From: CAZTYI01 sp964466185
GTDB taxonomy: Bacteria; Chlamydiota; Chlamydiia; Chlamydiales; SM23-39
Length of the DNA stretch: 23,641 nucleotides
Direction of reading: 5' to 3'
Assembly (NCBI GenBank): GCA_964466185.1
Contig: CAYXMS010000024.1
Location: forward strand, 1 to 23,641
Shown here: positions 15,007 to 22,749 of the stretch, one piece after another
Layout: each line of letters begins with the position of its first letter
Numbering within the stretch: the first letter of the stretch is position 1
Notes under the pieces: generated by a model
The model's database searches: none
What the model was told of the DNA's origin: nothing
Seen by the model: the letters and a program-made list of their open reading frames with translations, nothing else
Made by a program: the position numbers and the translations under genes

Positions 15007-16476
15007 TCAGCCTTGGATTATAAACATCCCCCTTTCTACAAAATAATTAAATATATATTTTTTTTCTTTTAAAGCCCGGCAAATACGATAGAGCAGGGTA
15101 TTTTTTCCGCTTAATGGGTTTTCAATTCTGGGATTTTCTTGGTCTAGATAATAAAAATAATTGGTAATAGATTTTTCAGATGGTGTTAAGAGGTTCAAGT
15201 ACGTTATTCTTTTTGCTCTTATAGAATAGGCATTGGATTTTTCTATCAAATTGTTGATGGTTGAAATCACATTTTTAATTGCTTTTTGCATTCTGATTGG
15301 CGGTTTGTTTTTTCCGTGAATGAATATTTTTTCTTCGATATTCAAACCTAGCTCTGAATAGTCTTTCAGTATTATTTTTTGGTTTTGGTTGGAAAGCAGT
15401 TGTTTTTCTTTGTAAAATTCATCTAAGTCTTTAAAGGATTGTAACTGCTCGAGTCTTTCTCTTTTTATATCTTCAGCTGTTATTGTCGGATCTGATGAGC
15501 TGTAAAAGACTCCCAGCCGAGAAGCTTCCTGTAAAACAATATCTATGTGTTTTTCAGTACCTAAACAGCAAATTAGGCCTTTGCGTGAAAATTTTTTATT
15601 GCCATAAATTCCTTCTTGAGCGCTGTTCATTTCTTCAAGGTCTACTAAAACTATCCGTTTTTGACCTTCGTGATCTATAATTATTGGAATGTTTCTGTGG
15701 TCTACGTCGCTAAAACCGGTTTTGGTTATAAAAAAAGCCAGTTGGTGAATTGTCTCATCTAAACCTTTTAAAGAGCGATAAAGTTCTTCCTGGTCATTAT
15801 GGTTGGTTTGAATATCGAACTTTTCTTCGGCAATTAATGCTAGTTGACAGCCTTTAGTTTCTAAATGCCATCCTTGTGCACGTGGAATAATTAGCTTGTC
15901 CAGATTGTAGGCCAGACGAATTTCTTCTGCTGCAATCATGTTTTTCAGACGATTGGGAATAGTTGAGCGATGCGTATTTTTCCGGATAGTAGCTGCTTTA
16001 AAGATTAAATCCGGATGTTTGTTAAAACTAAATATATTAAAACGGCTGGGATAATTTGTAATAGTGCGTTTTTGTTCTAAAAATTTGAAATGTTGTGAAA
16101 TATTGTCTTGGCTGAATATTGTTTTTACGTTTTCAATAAGTTCTTGTGAGAGCTCAATTCGTGTTAGATGCTGTTGGACATTGACAACTTTAAATTTGGA
16201 TGTTCTTCTGAACATAACCTTGCCTGCTAGCATAATGAGCGGTAAAATTAGGCTGGTATATGAAATGATCTTTGCCATAGTGGTAAAAATAGAGGTTTTG
16301 TCATAGCTGAGCACAACTTTTTTAGTGTGGGGTGAGGTGGGTATGAGCGTTGATACAAATGCTTTTTTGCCTCCCAAATAGAAATAACTGTCTATGGTTT
16401 CTAAACAAGTATCAAAAAAGGTTTTTTTCTGGTTTTTAAAGGTAATGGGAGTGAAAAAGTTAACTTTACAGTTCAT
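15007..16476 (-). CDS. Membrane-anchored protein with kinase-like motif order, function unknown
   Basis: A 489-aa protein with a hydrophobic segment at about 71-88 (ISYTSLILPLIMLAGKVM). The following part shows spaced motifs that recall a protein-kinase fold. These are LIFKAA (K160), IAAEEIRLAYNL (E184/E185), the hinge-like ALIAEEKFDI (213-222), SDVDHRNIP (D257-N262, like the HRDxxxxN catalytic loop) and IVLVDLEEM (D279, like DFG). The glycine-rich loop is not evident, and HRN replaces HRD. The C-terminal ~200 residues are not recognised. I recall a similar layout in paralogous families of environmental chlamydiae but cannot verify it. Role as secreted effector or inclusion-membrane protein is inference. 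No clear RBS is seen. It is convergent with rmuC. Confidence 0.7.
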   Translation of the reverse strand: MNCKVNFFTPITFKNQKKTFFDTCLETIDSYFYLGGKKAFVSTLIPTSPHTKKVVLSYDKTSIFTTMAKIISYTSLILPLIMLAGKVMFRRTSKFKVVNVQQHLTRIELSQELIENVKTIFSQDNISQHFKFLEQKRTITNYPSRFNIFSFNKHPDLIFKAATIRKNTHRSTIPNRLKNMIAAEEIRLAYNLDKLIIPRAQGWHLETKGCQLALIAEEKFDIQTNHNDQEELYRSLKGLDETIHQLAFFITKTGFSDVDHRNIPIIIDHEGQKRIVLVDLEEMNSAQEGIYGNKKFSRKGLICCLGTEKHIDIVLQEASRLGVFYSSSDPTITAEDIKRERLEQLQSFKDLDEFYKEKQLLSNQNQKIILKDYSELGLNIEEKIFIHGKNKPPIRMQKAIKNVISTINNLIEKSNAYSIRAKRITYLNLLTPSEKSITNYFYYLDQENPRIENPLSGKNTLLYRICRALKEKKYIFNYFVERGMFIIQG

Positions 16477-16714
16477 TAATATTTGGTTTTTTTAGGTGAA
16501 AATTAATAATTAGAAAAAAATATTATACGTTATTTTAAAATTAGCGACAAGAAGTATTTTAGGTTTAAGATATTGAAAAACAATAACTAAGAAGTCTTGA
16601 TGGGTTTTTGGTTTTACCCGGAAAATGTTTGTGCAGGCATCTGATATTTTTAATGTTGGCAAATCTAAAGCAATGATTTTTTTGCAAAGATTTAAAAGTT
16701 AATCTCTGACCTAT
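16477..16714. other. Intergenic stretch with nothing recognised
   Basis: AT-rich DNA upstream of the kinase-like gene. It must contain the promoter of that minus-strand gene, but no convincing -35/-10 pair, repeat or coding fragment was found. Confidence 0.5.
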
Positions 16715-16900
16715 TTCTCATGGCTAAACAGGCAGCGGCTAAAGCTGAGGGGATTCTAATAACAAGTAAATAAACTCTCCAAAGCTCTCGAGGCTAGAAC
16801 TGTATTCCCTACAGCATCTTTGGCTTTGCTTATTTCCGATTTATCTTTAAAAATCTTGCGGCTGTTCTAGTTTGATTTCAGAACATGTTCGAAGTGTCTT
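16715..16900 (-). mobile_element. IS605-type relic with conserved C-terminal tail peptide (copy E)
   Basis: Minus-strand reading gives KSEISKAKDAVGNTVL, then ASRALESLFTCY and a TAG stop, directly followed by AGAATCCCCTCAGCTTTAGCC, a right-end-like sequence (about 16770-16730). The relic at 17955-18125 gives an alignable peptide (KSLLFKAMDVVSNMLKA...) and the same stop/right-end junction. Two independent copies sharing peptide pattern and end suggest an old coding tail. It is too decayed to name the protein. Confidence 0.45.
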
Positions 16901-16944
16901 TTTTAAAAAAGCTTTTTGTTCTAAAAAAGATTTTAACTTTATTT

Positions 16945-17225
16945 TAGTTGTCAATCACTTCTCCCTAAAGGGAGAGACTTGAGCCGTGAGGAACAAGGGA
17001 AACTGGTTGATTAGAGGGCTTAAAGGAAAATTTATGCAGAAGTTAGTTGGAAGAGATACATACACACCTACGGATGCTCCACAAGTCCGTGGCAAAAGCC
17101 AGTGGCTTCACTGTGACCTGTCATTAAACAGAGAGGAAACTCTCAGTATGTCAGGTTCAAAAATTCTTTCTAACAAACCTCGATATGGATTATTCTAGCG
17201 GGTGGAGGCCTTAAAGGCATTAAAA
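16945..17225. mobile_element. Cluster of IS605-type end relics upstream of the carbonic anhydrase gene
   Basis: A perfect hairpin TCTCCCT-AA-AGGGAGA lies at 16960-16975. Its minus-strand flank AAGTGATTGACAA resembles the right-end tail. A smaller hairpin GCCTT-A-AAGGC lies at 17208-17218. Between them a plus-strand stretch without stops (16986-17195, 70 codons) reads VGRDTYTPTDAPQVRGKSQ. It recalls the variable C-terminal tails of some TnpB proteins, but it has no RuvC or zinc-ribbon part. I regard it as relic DNA rather than a gene. The segment is GC-richer than its flanks. Confidence 0.4.
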
Positions 17226-17284
17226 CTCGCATTTTTTAACTCGCACCTTGTATAATTTAAATTTTTGCTTAAAAAAAATGGATC

Positions 17285-17905
17285 ATGAAAAAAAATATTC
17301 AAAACACAATTAATTTTAATAAAAAAAATAACAAAAACAAGCAGGTTTTTGCAGGTCTTGCTAAAAAACAAAAACCGCAAGCGCTTTTTATTAGCTGTGT
17401 AGATAGCAGGATAGTTCCAAATATTTTAACTTCCACTATAGCCGGTGAGCTATTGGTAGTTAGAAATGTCGGTAATATTATTCCGCCATTTTCAAAATCG
17501 GTTGCTAAAAAAGATTGTAGTGTTGCAGCTGCTTTAGAAGTGGCTTTGAAATCTTTGAAAATAAAAGATATCATAATATGTGGACACTCTGATTGTTACG
17601 CTATAAAAACCAAATGTCAAAAACAAAAATCCATAAAACAAAAAGACTATTTGAGCCATTGGTTAAGCTATATACCCGAAATTTTAGATTTAAAAGAAAA
17701 GTTGGATTTTTGCAAAACTTTATCCAAGTCTGATAGATTGTCTCAAATAAATGTTCTTGCACAAGCTGAAAATTTATGGACTTATCCTTTCATATGTTCT
17801 TTTGTAAAAAGGCAAAAGTTAAATGTTCATAGATGGTGGTTTGATATTGCTAAAGCTAAAATTTATTGCTATGATCCTAATTTAAAGCAATTTGTGTTGT
17901 TATAA
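17285..17905 (+). CDS. Beta-class carbonic anhydrase
   Basis: A 206-aa enzyme interconverting CO2 and bicarbonate. The zinc ligands are C38, H101 and C104, with the D40/R42 catalytic dyad in CVDSR and the GHSDC motif. The usual connecting features are present: GELLVVRNVGNIIPP and SVAAALEVALKSL. The C-terminus ends near RWWFDIAKAKIYCYD, the normal last strand of the family. The length is typical and the protein looks intact. The lysine-rich start (MKKNIQNTINFNKKNNKNK) is not a signal peptide. The RBS is weak (GGA at 5 bases). It stands alone between IS605-type relics (16715-17225 and 17955-18125), which suggests acquired DNA. A role in bicarbonate supply or pH is inferred. Confidence 0.9.
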   Translation: MKKNIQNTINFNKKNNKNKQVFAGLAKKQKPQALFISCVDSRIVPNILTSTIAGELLVVRNVGNIIPPFSKSVAKKDCSVAAALEVALKSLKIKDIIICGHSDCYAIKTKCQKQKSIKQKDYLSHWLSYIPEILDLKEKLDFCKTLSKSDRLSQINVLAQAENLWTYPFICSFVKRQKLNVHRWWFDIAKAKIYCYDPNLKQFVLL

Positions 17906-17954
17906 CAAATAAATGAGTTTTAAGTTTTTAATTTTAATAGGTAAAAATGGATGA

Positions 17955-18125
17955 GACTGATTCACTTCCCATAGATAAATCCAGGGAGTTCTAGGAACAA
18001 GATACTATTCTCTTTATAGCTTTCAGCATATTACTTACAACATCCATAGCCTTGAATAGCAACGATTTTGCAGGACAGAAATATTTTGTACAACTAACTC
18101 CATATCTAAAGAAAGGGGCTTGCGC
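17955..18125 (-). mobile_element. Short IS605-type relic, both ends recognisable (copy D)
   Basis: On the minus strand, the left-end-like part CCCCTTTCTTTAGATATGG (about 18118-18100) is followed by TACAAAATATTTCT, shared with the relic at the window start. It is followed by the tail peptide KSLLFKAMDVVSNML...VSCS and a TAG stop. The right-end-like AACTCCCTGGATTTATC and TATGGGAAGTGAATCA (about 17995-17963) come last. About 170 bp in total, so a MITE-like or internally deleted copy. The hairpins are decayed. The remaining DNA to 18380 is AT-rich. Confidence 0.45.
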
Positions 18126-18264
18126 TGCGTCTTTTTTCGGTTATGTTCTTTATTAAAAAAATAAAAAATATACTTTTTAGGAATTTTTGATTAACTGTAA
18201 AAAAAAAATATTTTAAAATTAAATGGTTTTTCTAGGAAAATATAGAAAAATAAATAAAAAAAAA

Positions 18265-18399
18265 ATGAATTATTCAGAGTCTTTTATTGATTTTTATCAT
18301 AATTTTTTTTTATTATCCTTGATAAAATTTATTATTACTGGTTTTAAACAAGGATTGTCTTTTCATAGCAAATTATTTTTATGGTTACTTTATCTTTAA
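18265..18399 (+). CDS. Possible 44-aa hydrophobic leader ORF overlapping the next gene
   Basis: ATG at 18265, TAA at 18397-18399. The product (MNYSESFIDFYHNFFLLSLI...) is hydrophobic and its 3' end overlaps the start of the gene at 18381 by 19 bases. That gene has no RBS of its own, so translational coupling would be a use for this frame. In such AT-rich DNA it could equally be chance; no RBS is seen here either. Confidence 0.2.
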   Translation: MNYSESFIDFYHNFFLLSLIKFIITGFKQGLSFHSKLFLWLLYL

Positions 18400-20393
18400 T
18401 AGAAAATCCTCCTTTTACGGTTACTTTTGAAAATCTAGATTTTCAATTAACATCTAAATCTCAAAGTTTAAGAGAAAAAATTGAAAAAATAGTATCTTGT
18501 TCTTTTGTATTGCTTATTAATATTTTTCAAGCTGTTATTAAATCAGGAAGTTTGACTTTAAAATATTCTGGAAAAGCTTTTAAACAAATAGTCTTGGGAT
18601 TTGAAAACCCAATGTTGAGAACAAGAGTATTGATTCCTATTAATCCTATATTGTTTGTATTGAAAATAGCTTTTTGGCAAATAAATTTACTCAAATGCTT
18701 TATATTTAATTCTGTTCAGCTAGCAATAAAAAAATATACAGATGAAAAAAAATCCAGGGTATGCGTAAAGCCTTATGAGTCAGGTTTAGATTTGCATCAT
18801 TTACAATCTAGAGAATTGATCATAGATGTTTCTAAAGTAGATGAAACTGTTAAAATAGATGATTTGATGACAATGCTAGAAGAGATCAATTTTACAGATT
18901 CTCAACAACCTGGCTATATGCCTCAAGAATCTAGAAAAGAAGATGGACATACCTATCCTGTATCCGAGTTACAAGAGAAACTGCAAGTGTTTATTTATAA
19001 TGTCAAAGGAAAAGTAGCTTTTATAAGCACTCCTTCACAATATAATACACCCCGTTTAATGACTTTTTATCAGAAAATAGAGGATATGGTTAGGTACTGT
19101 ATTCAGTATTCTAATCAGGAGATTGCTAATTTTCGATCTACACATGGAATCGATTATCAGAAATATTCTGATGATACTAAACAAGCATACAAAAATTTAT
19201 TGGAAGATAGAGCTAAAATTGCGATTGATTTGGCTAAAGCAGGTAAACGTTGCGGCTCAAGATATATGGGCGATTGTCTTTCTCTTTATAGCTATTTTTA
19301 CAATAAAGATAAAGATACGGATATTCTGTCAGAGCATACTTTGCAAGATAGCTTGTATAAGATTCTGGCAGATTGCAGAAAAGAAATAGCTGAGCAGTTA
19401 GCTGGCAAATTTGCTAATGGCAATACACATTTATATAGTTTGTATTTTGAAAAAATGGGCGGTTTGTTAGCTATTCCCGGAACTGCTAATGTTTCAGAAC
19501 AGCTGATTACTGAATTTGATCTAGGCAAACATTTAACAGATTTTTTTAACATTTATACAGAAGATTTTATTATTGAGGCTATAGAAAAAGCTATTTGTCA
19601 ATCTCAAAGTTTAAGAGAAAAAATCTTGGATTGGATTCAAGCGCAAAGAGGCAACTGGAATGCAGAAACAGTGGATGATCAAGTTAGCGCATGCATTGGT
19701 CAGTTGCAAACAATCATTGAGTTAGATAAAGAAGTGGATCAGGGAAGTAAAGATGATGATTTTGACTGTAATTGGCAATATTTTCAGGTTTTTGTTGCAT
19801 TAATAAAATACATTAAAGAAAAATTCCCAACCGAAATTCCTAATTCAGACTTAAGTTGGTCTGCTTTTCTGGATGAATTGTTTGCTTTAAAGGAAGTTAA
19901 AGTCTGGTTAAAAGAGCAATTCAAAGCTCAACTGGATAGTTTGAATGGTAGAGAGTTATTTGTACAACAACAAAAGATTAAACAAAAAGTCAAAAACATT
20001 GTTTCTGAAGAAGTTTTAGATCAAGAATATATTGTATCGCTTAGAGAATATATAAAAAACGGAAGCATTATAGAAGAAGAAACATTTAAAAAGCTGTTTT
20101 TAGAAAAAATAAAAATACAAAAAATTAAAAAAAATATTCCTTTAGATGATGCTATAATTTTCAGAATTTTAAGAAAGCAGATTTCATTACAAGAAGCTGT
20201 TAGAGGGTATTTTAATAGACTAATGGATGCTAAGTTCTTAGCTGAGATTATATCGTCAAAAGATTTTATAGAAGAACTGATGACAGAGGAAGGAGATCCG
20301 GGAGAAGAATATATAGAAGGTTTGAAACGGCCAGCGGTTTTAGAATGGCTGTTAGTATCTCATAGAATTTTTAAACCTCAGCTAGAGGAATAA
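18381..20393 (+). CDS. Large protein of unknown function (670 aa), candidate chlamydia-specific family
   Basis: Two hydrophobic segments lie near the N-terminus (about 38-55 and 84-115). The remainder is soluble and helix-rich (about 195-670). A Cys-containing motif AGKRCGSRYMGDCLSLY (287-303) and GGLLAIPGTANVSE (360-373) look conserved, and I associate similar phrases with large paralogous proteins of environmental chlamydiae (from memory, unverified). No catalytic motif is recognised. The octapeptide SQSLREKI occurs at 27-34 and 408-415. The start is the first ATG after an in-frame TAG at 18366 and has no RBS. The next gene starts 4 bases after the stop and its RBS lies inside this gene, so the two are one operon. 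A membrane-associated or effector role is inference. Confidence 0.75.
   Translation: MVTLSLIENPPFTVTFENLDFQLTSKSQSLREKIEKIVSCSFVLLINIFQAVIKSGSLTLKYSGKAFKQIVLGFENPMLRTRVLIPINPILFVLKIAFWQINLLKCFIFNSVQLAIKKYTDEKKSRVCVKPYESGLDLHHLQSRELIIDVSKVDETVKIDDLMTMLEEINFTDSQQPGYMPQESRKEDGHTYPVSELQEKLQVFIYNVKGKVAFISTPSQYNTPRLMTFYQKIEDMVRYCIQYSNQEIANFRSTHGIDYQKYSDDTKQAYKNLLEDRAKIAIDLAKAGKRCGSRYMGDCLSLYSYFYNKDKDTDILSEHTLQDSLYKILADCRKEIAEQLAGKFANGNTHLYSLYFEKMGGLLAIPGTANVSEQLITEFDLGKHLTDFFNIYTEDFIIEAIEKAICQSQSLREKILDWIQAQRGNWNAETVDDQVSACIGQLQTIIELDKEVDQGSKDDDFDCNWQYFQVFVALIKYIKEKFPTEIPNSDLSWSAFLDELFALKEVKVWLKEQFKAQLDSLNGRELFVQQQKIKQKVKNIVSEEVLDQEYIVSLREYIKNGSIIEEETFKKLFLEKIKIQKIKKNIPLDDAIIFRILRKQISLQEAVRGYFNRLMDAKFLAEIISSKDFIEELMTEEGDPGEEYIEGLKRPAVLEWLLVSHRIFKPQLEE
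20384..20390 (+). promoter_or_regulatory. Ribosome-binding site AGAGGAA inside the end of the upstream gene
   Basis: AGAGGAA lies 7 bases before the ATG at 20398 and within the last codons of the 670-aa gene. This supports coupled translation of the pair. Confidence 0.6.
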
Positions 20394-20397
20394 TAAG

Positions 20398-21435
20398 ATG
20401 GGTATAGATGTCCAACCAAGACAATATATAAACTTAATAGGTACAAGGTTTTGTAATCAGATGGAGAAGGAATCTCTTTCGTCCAGGTCCAGAGACAGAG
20501 ATTTGTTAATAAAACAAATTCAGGGATGGTATTTTAACTTTTTTAAAAGAGAAACCACGAGATCTGATGTTGGCAATTTGGAACAGCTGGAACAAGAGGC
20601 TTCGCAATTTTTAAAAAAATATTCAAATTTATCTAGTTCTTCTGGCAATACTAAGAGGTATAAATTTAATGGGGTTGTTATACCTCAAAAGCAATTTGAT
20701 AATACACAAAGATTATTAACAATTATTTTTAATAAAAGTCAGCTGTATTCTTCTTTTTGGGGTTGTGATTTTGACCAAGCTTTTGAATTAGATGGGAGGG
20801 ATAAATTTGCTCAATTTTTTACAAAATTTAAAACTATTGTCCTGATTAAAATCCCCAAAACAGTTAGTGCTATTTTAGCCAATCAAATATTTCGGGTTTG
20901 CCTAGGCTGTATCATTTTTTTTAAAACTTGTGAATGGCTTTATTATTTTATAGATCAAATATCTTTATATTTTGCTAGCAACATATTTCCCTTTTTGATC
21001 AATAATTTGCCAATAGAAATTTTTAAACTTTTTAATTTTTTAGCCATTTTTATGCAAAAAATGATTTTGCCGACAGTCTTATTTTGCTGTCTTGGTTCAG
21101 TTTTGAAATATAAATTGCCTCAGAAACATTGGTTGAGCCCTGTTTTTAATAAAATTAATATGGAAGTATACTTACAAATAGTAGATTCTTTGGAATCTAC
21201 TTTTAGATTTGTAATATCTAATGCTTTTGATGTAGTATTATTTTCCCGTGATGTGAGTGATGTTATTGGCAATGCCTTACATGTTAGATTATTGAATCTT
21301 GAAGATAAAGAATTAGAAAAATCCCAGAAAAAAGCCCGTCTTGTTTGGCAAAAAATTGTTAATCAGCAATTGATATATTGGCAGGAACAACCATTAGAAA
21401 AATGTTCATTATCGACAGACGCTATTGCTGTTTAG
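20398..21435 (+). CDS. Membrane protein of unknown function (345 aa), partner of the 670-aa protein
   Basis: Soluble N-terminal ~145 residues, then a hydrophobic region with segments at about 153-200 (AILANQIFRVCLGCIIFF; LYYFIDQISLYFASNIF) and 207-236 (LFNFLAIFMQ...LPTVLFCCLGSVL), then a soluble C-terminal ~105 residues. A paired hydrophobic domain without a signal peptide recalls chlamydial inclusion-membrane (Inc) proteins, though the domain is longer than the usual bilobed 40-60 residues. No homology to a named family is recognised. It is tightly coupled to the upstream gene, so the products may act together. A terminator-like sequence follows. Confidence 0.7.
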   Translation: MGIDVQPRQYINLIGTRFCNQMEKESLSSRSRDRDLLIKQIQGWYFNFFKRETTRSDVGNLEQLEQEASQFLKKYSNLSSSSGNTKRYKFNGVVIPQKQFDNTQRLLTIIFNKSQLYSSFWGCDFDQAFELDGRDKFAQFFTKFKTIVLIKIPKTVSAILANQIFRVCLGCIIFFKTCEWLYYFIDQISLYFASNIFPFLINNLPIEIFKLFNFLAIFMQKMILPTVLFCCLGSVLKYKLPQKHWLSPVFNKINMEVYLQIVDSLESTFRFVISNAFDVVLFSRDVSDVIGNALHVRLLNLEDKELEKSQKKARLVWQKIVNQQLIYWQEQPLEKCSLSTDAIAV

Positions 21436-21452
21436 CAAGATTGTTAAATTTA

Positions 21453-21483
21453 AAAGCCAATTTGGTTGAGCTTATTTTTTTTA
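21453..21483 (+). terminator. Possible terminator after the two-gene unit
   Basis: AAGC-CAA...TTGG-GCTT pairs imperfectly and is followed by an A and a run of eight T (21475-21482), 20 bp after the stop at 21435. The stem is interrupted, so confidence is limited. Confidence 0.4.
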
Positions 21484-21530
21484 AGGTCTAAACTAATGCA
21501 GAGGTACAAATAGAAAATTACTAATTTTTT

Positions 21531-22733
21531 ATGCAGGCTATTTTTCCAATTTTTAAAAATCGGGGAGTGCAGATTTTTTGCCTGTTGTCTGTTTATTTTT
21601 CCATAGCTGCTTTTTTACCTTTGAAAGTTCATAGCGGTCTTTATACGATCAGTCTTTTAATTAAAGATGTGCTTTTGTGGATCTTGCCTTTGGTTGTCTG
21701 TTTTTTTGTTTCTTTTGCTTTGGCTTCTTTTGAAAAAAAAGCACTGCTTTTTCTTGGCTTTTTATTTTTGTTCGAAGCTTTTTCTAATTTTAGTAGCGTG
21801 TGGTATGCTTATTTTTGCGGAAAATTAGCTTTAGGCAGTTTTTCAATTTTTAAAACTTCTAATCTTGAAAATCCGGATAATTTCTCAGCACTATGGCAGA
21901 TTTCTCATTTCAGGCCAGCTTGGTGGTCGGCGGATAAAGGTGTCTTTTTAGGGGTTTTTATAGGTCTTTTAGCAGCTTTCGGTATAGATTTTTTTCGAAA
22001 AATATCCTCTGTAGGGAAAAAAGTTTTTGAAAAACTATTAGCCGGTTTTTTTTCTAAATTGATTCCCTTTTTTATTTTGGGGTTTGTTGCCAAAATGTAT
22101 CAAACCCAGTTTTTCTCCCAGCTTTTTAAAAGCTATTCTGTATTGCTAGTTTGGCTGATAGCCATTTTAATGCTTTATCTGTCTTTTTTATTTTTATTAG
22201 GTAGCGGTTTGAAAATTAAATCTTTTGCCAGAGATCTTAAAAATTTGCTGCCGGCCGGGGGCGTTGCCTTGAGCTCAGGTTGTAGTTTGTCCACTATGCC
22301 GCTGACTATTGAAGGAGCTGCTAAAAACCTGAAAAATCCTCGCCTGGCTAAAACTTTAATTCCGGCAACCACTAATATTCAGCAGATAGGAGATTGCATT
22401 GCCAATGCTTTTTTATGTTTTTTGATCTATAGCCAGTTTTATCAAACAGCTCCCTCTTTTGAGATGTGGGCTTGGTTTAGTTTGGTCTTTGTCTTGGCCC
22501 GTTTTACAACTGCTGCGGTAATCGGAGGCTCCATTTTTATTATGCTGCCTATTTATGAGAGCTATTTAAACTTTACAGCGGAAATGGTAGCTTTGATTTT
22601 GGCTTTTAATGTTATTTTAGATCCTTTGATTACAGCTTCTAATGTAGTGGCCAATGGCGCTTTGTGCAAAGTCTTTGAAAATTTTTGGCAAAAACTAATT
22701 GGCAAACATAGTTTGTCTGTTGAAGAAAAATAA
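21531..22733 (+). CDS. SDF-family (dicarboxylate/amino acid:cation symporter-like) transporter
   Basis: A 400-aa polytopic membrane protein with the reentrant-loop motifs of the DAACS/SDF family (GltP, DctA). The HP1-like serine motif ALSSGCSLSTMP is at 246-257, against SSSAT.P in the family. The HP2/TM7-like motif ATTNIQQIGDC is at 279-289, against GATINMDGT. A final helix has VILDPLITASNVVANG, against the usual D..RT..NV.GD. All three are altered at positions that bind substrate and Na+ in characterised members, so the substrate may be different. There is no strong RBS. It overlaps the possible upstream start of the NlpC/P60 gene, so co-transcription is likely. Confidence 0.8.
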   Translation: MQAIFPIFKNRGVQIFCLLSVYFSIAAFLPLKVHSGLYTISLLIKDVLLWILPLVVCFFVSFALASFEKKALLFLGFLFLFEAFSNFSSVWYAYFCGKLALGSFSIFKTSNLENPDNFSALWQISHFRPAWWSADKGVFLGVFIGLLAAFGIDFFRKISSVGKKVFEKLLAGFFSKLIPFFILGFVAKMYQTQFFSQLFKSYSVLLVWLIAILMLYLSFLFLLGSGLKIKSFARDLKNLLPAGGVALSSGCSLSTMPLTIEGAAKNLKNPRLAKTLIPATTNIQQIGDCIANAFLCFLIYSQFYQTAPSFEMWAWFSLVFVLARFTTAAVIGGSIFIMLPIYESYLNFTAEMVALILAFNVILDPLITASNVVANGALCKVFENFWQKLIGKHSLSVEEK

Positions 22734-22749
22734 AGGAGTTATTTGTTTT

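Noticed and set aside
16986..17198. A 70-codon plus-strand open stretch ending before the carbonic anhydrase gene
   Set aside because: It lies within relic DNA between two IS605-type hairpins, has no RBS and no recognisable domain. It resembles a TnpB tail at best, so it is not called as a gene.
22699..22749. Longer NlpC/P60 start at TTG 22699
   Set aside because: No RBS, it overlaps the transporter by 35 bp, and it adds charged residues before the signal peptide. TTG 22750 has AAAGGAG upstream, although the point is not settled.
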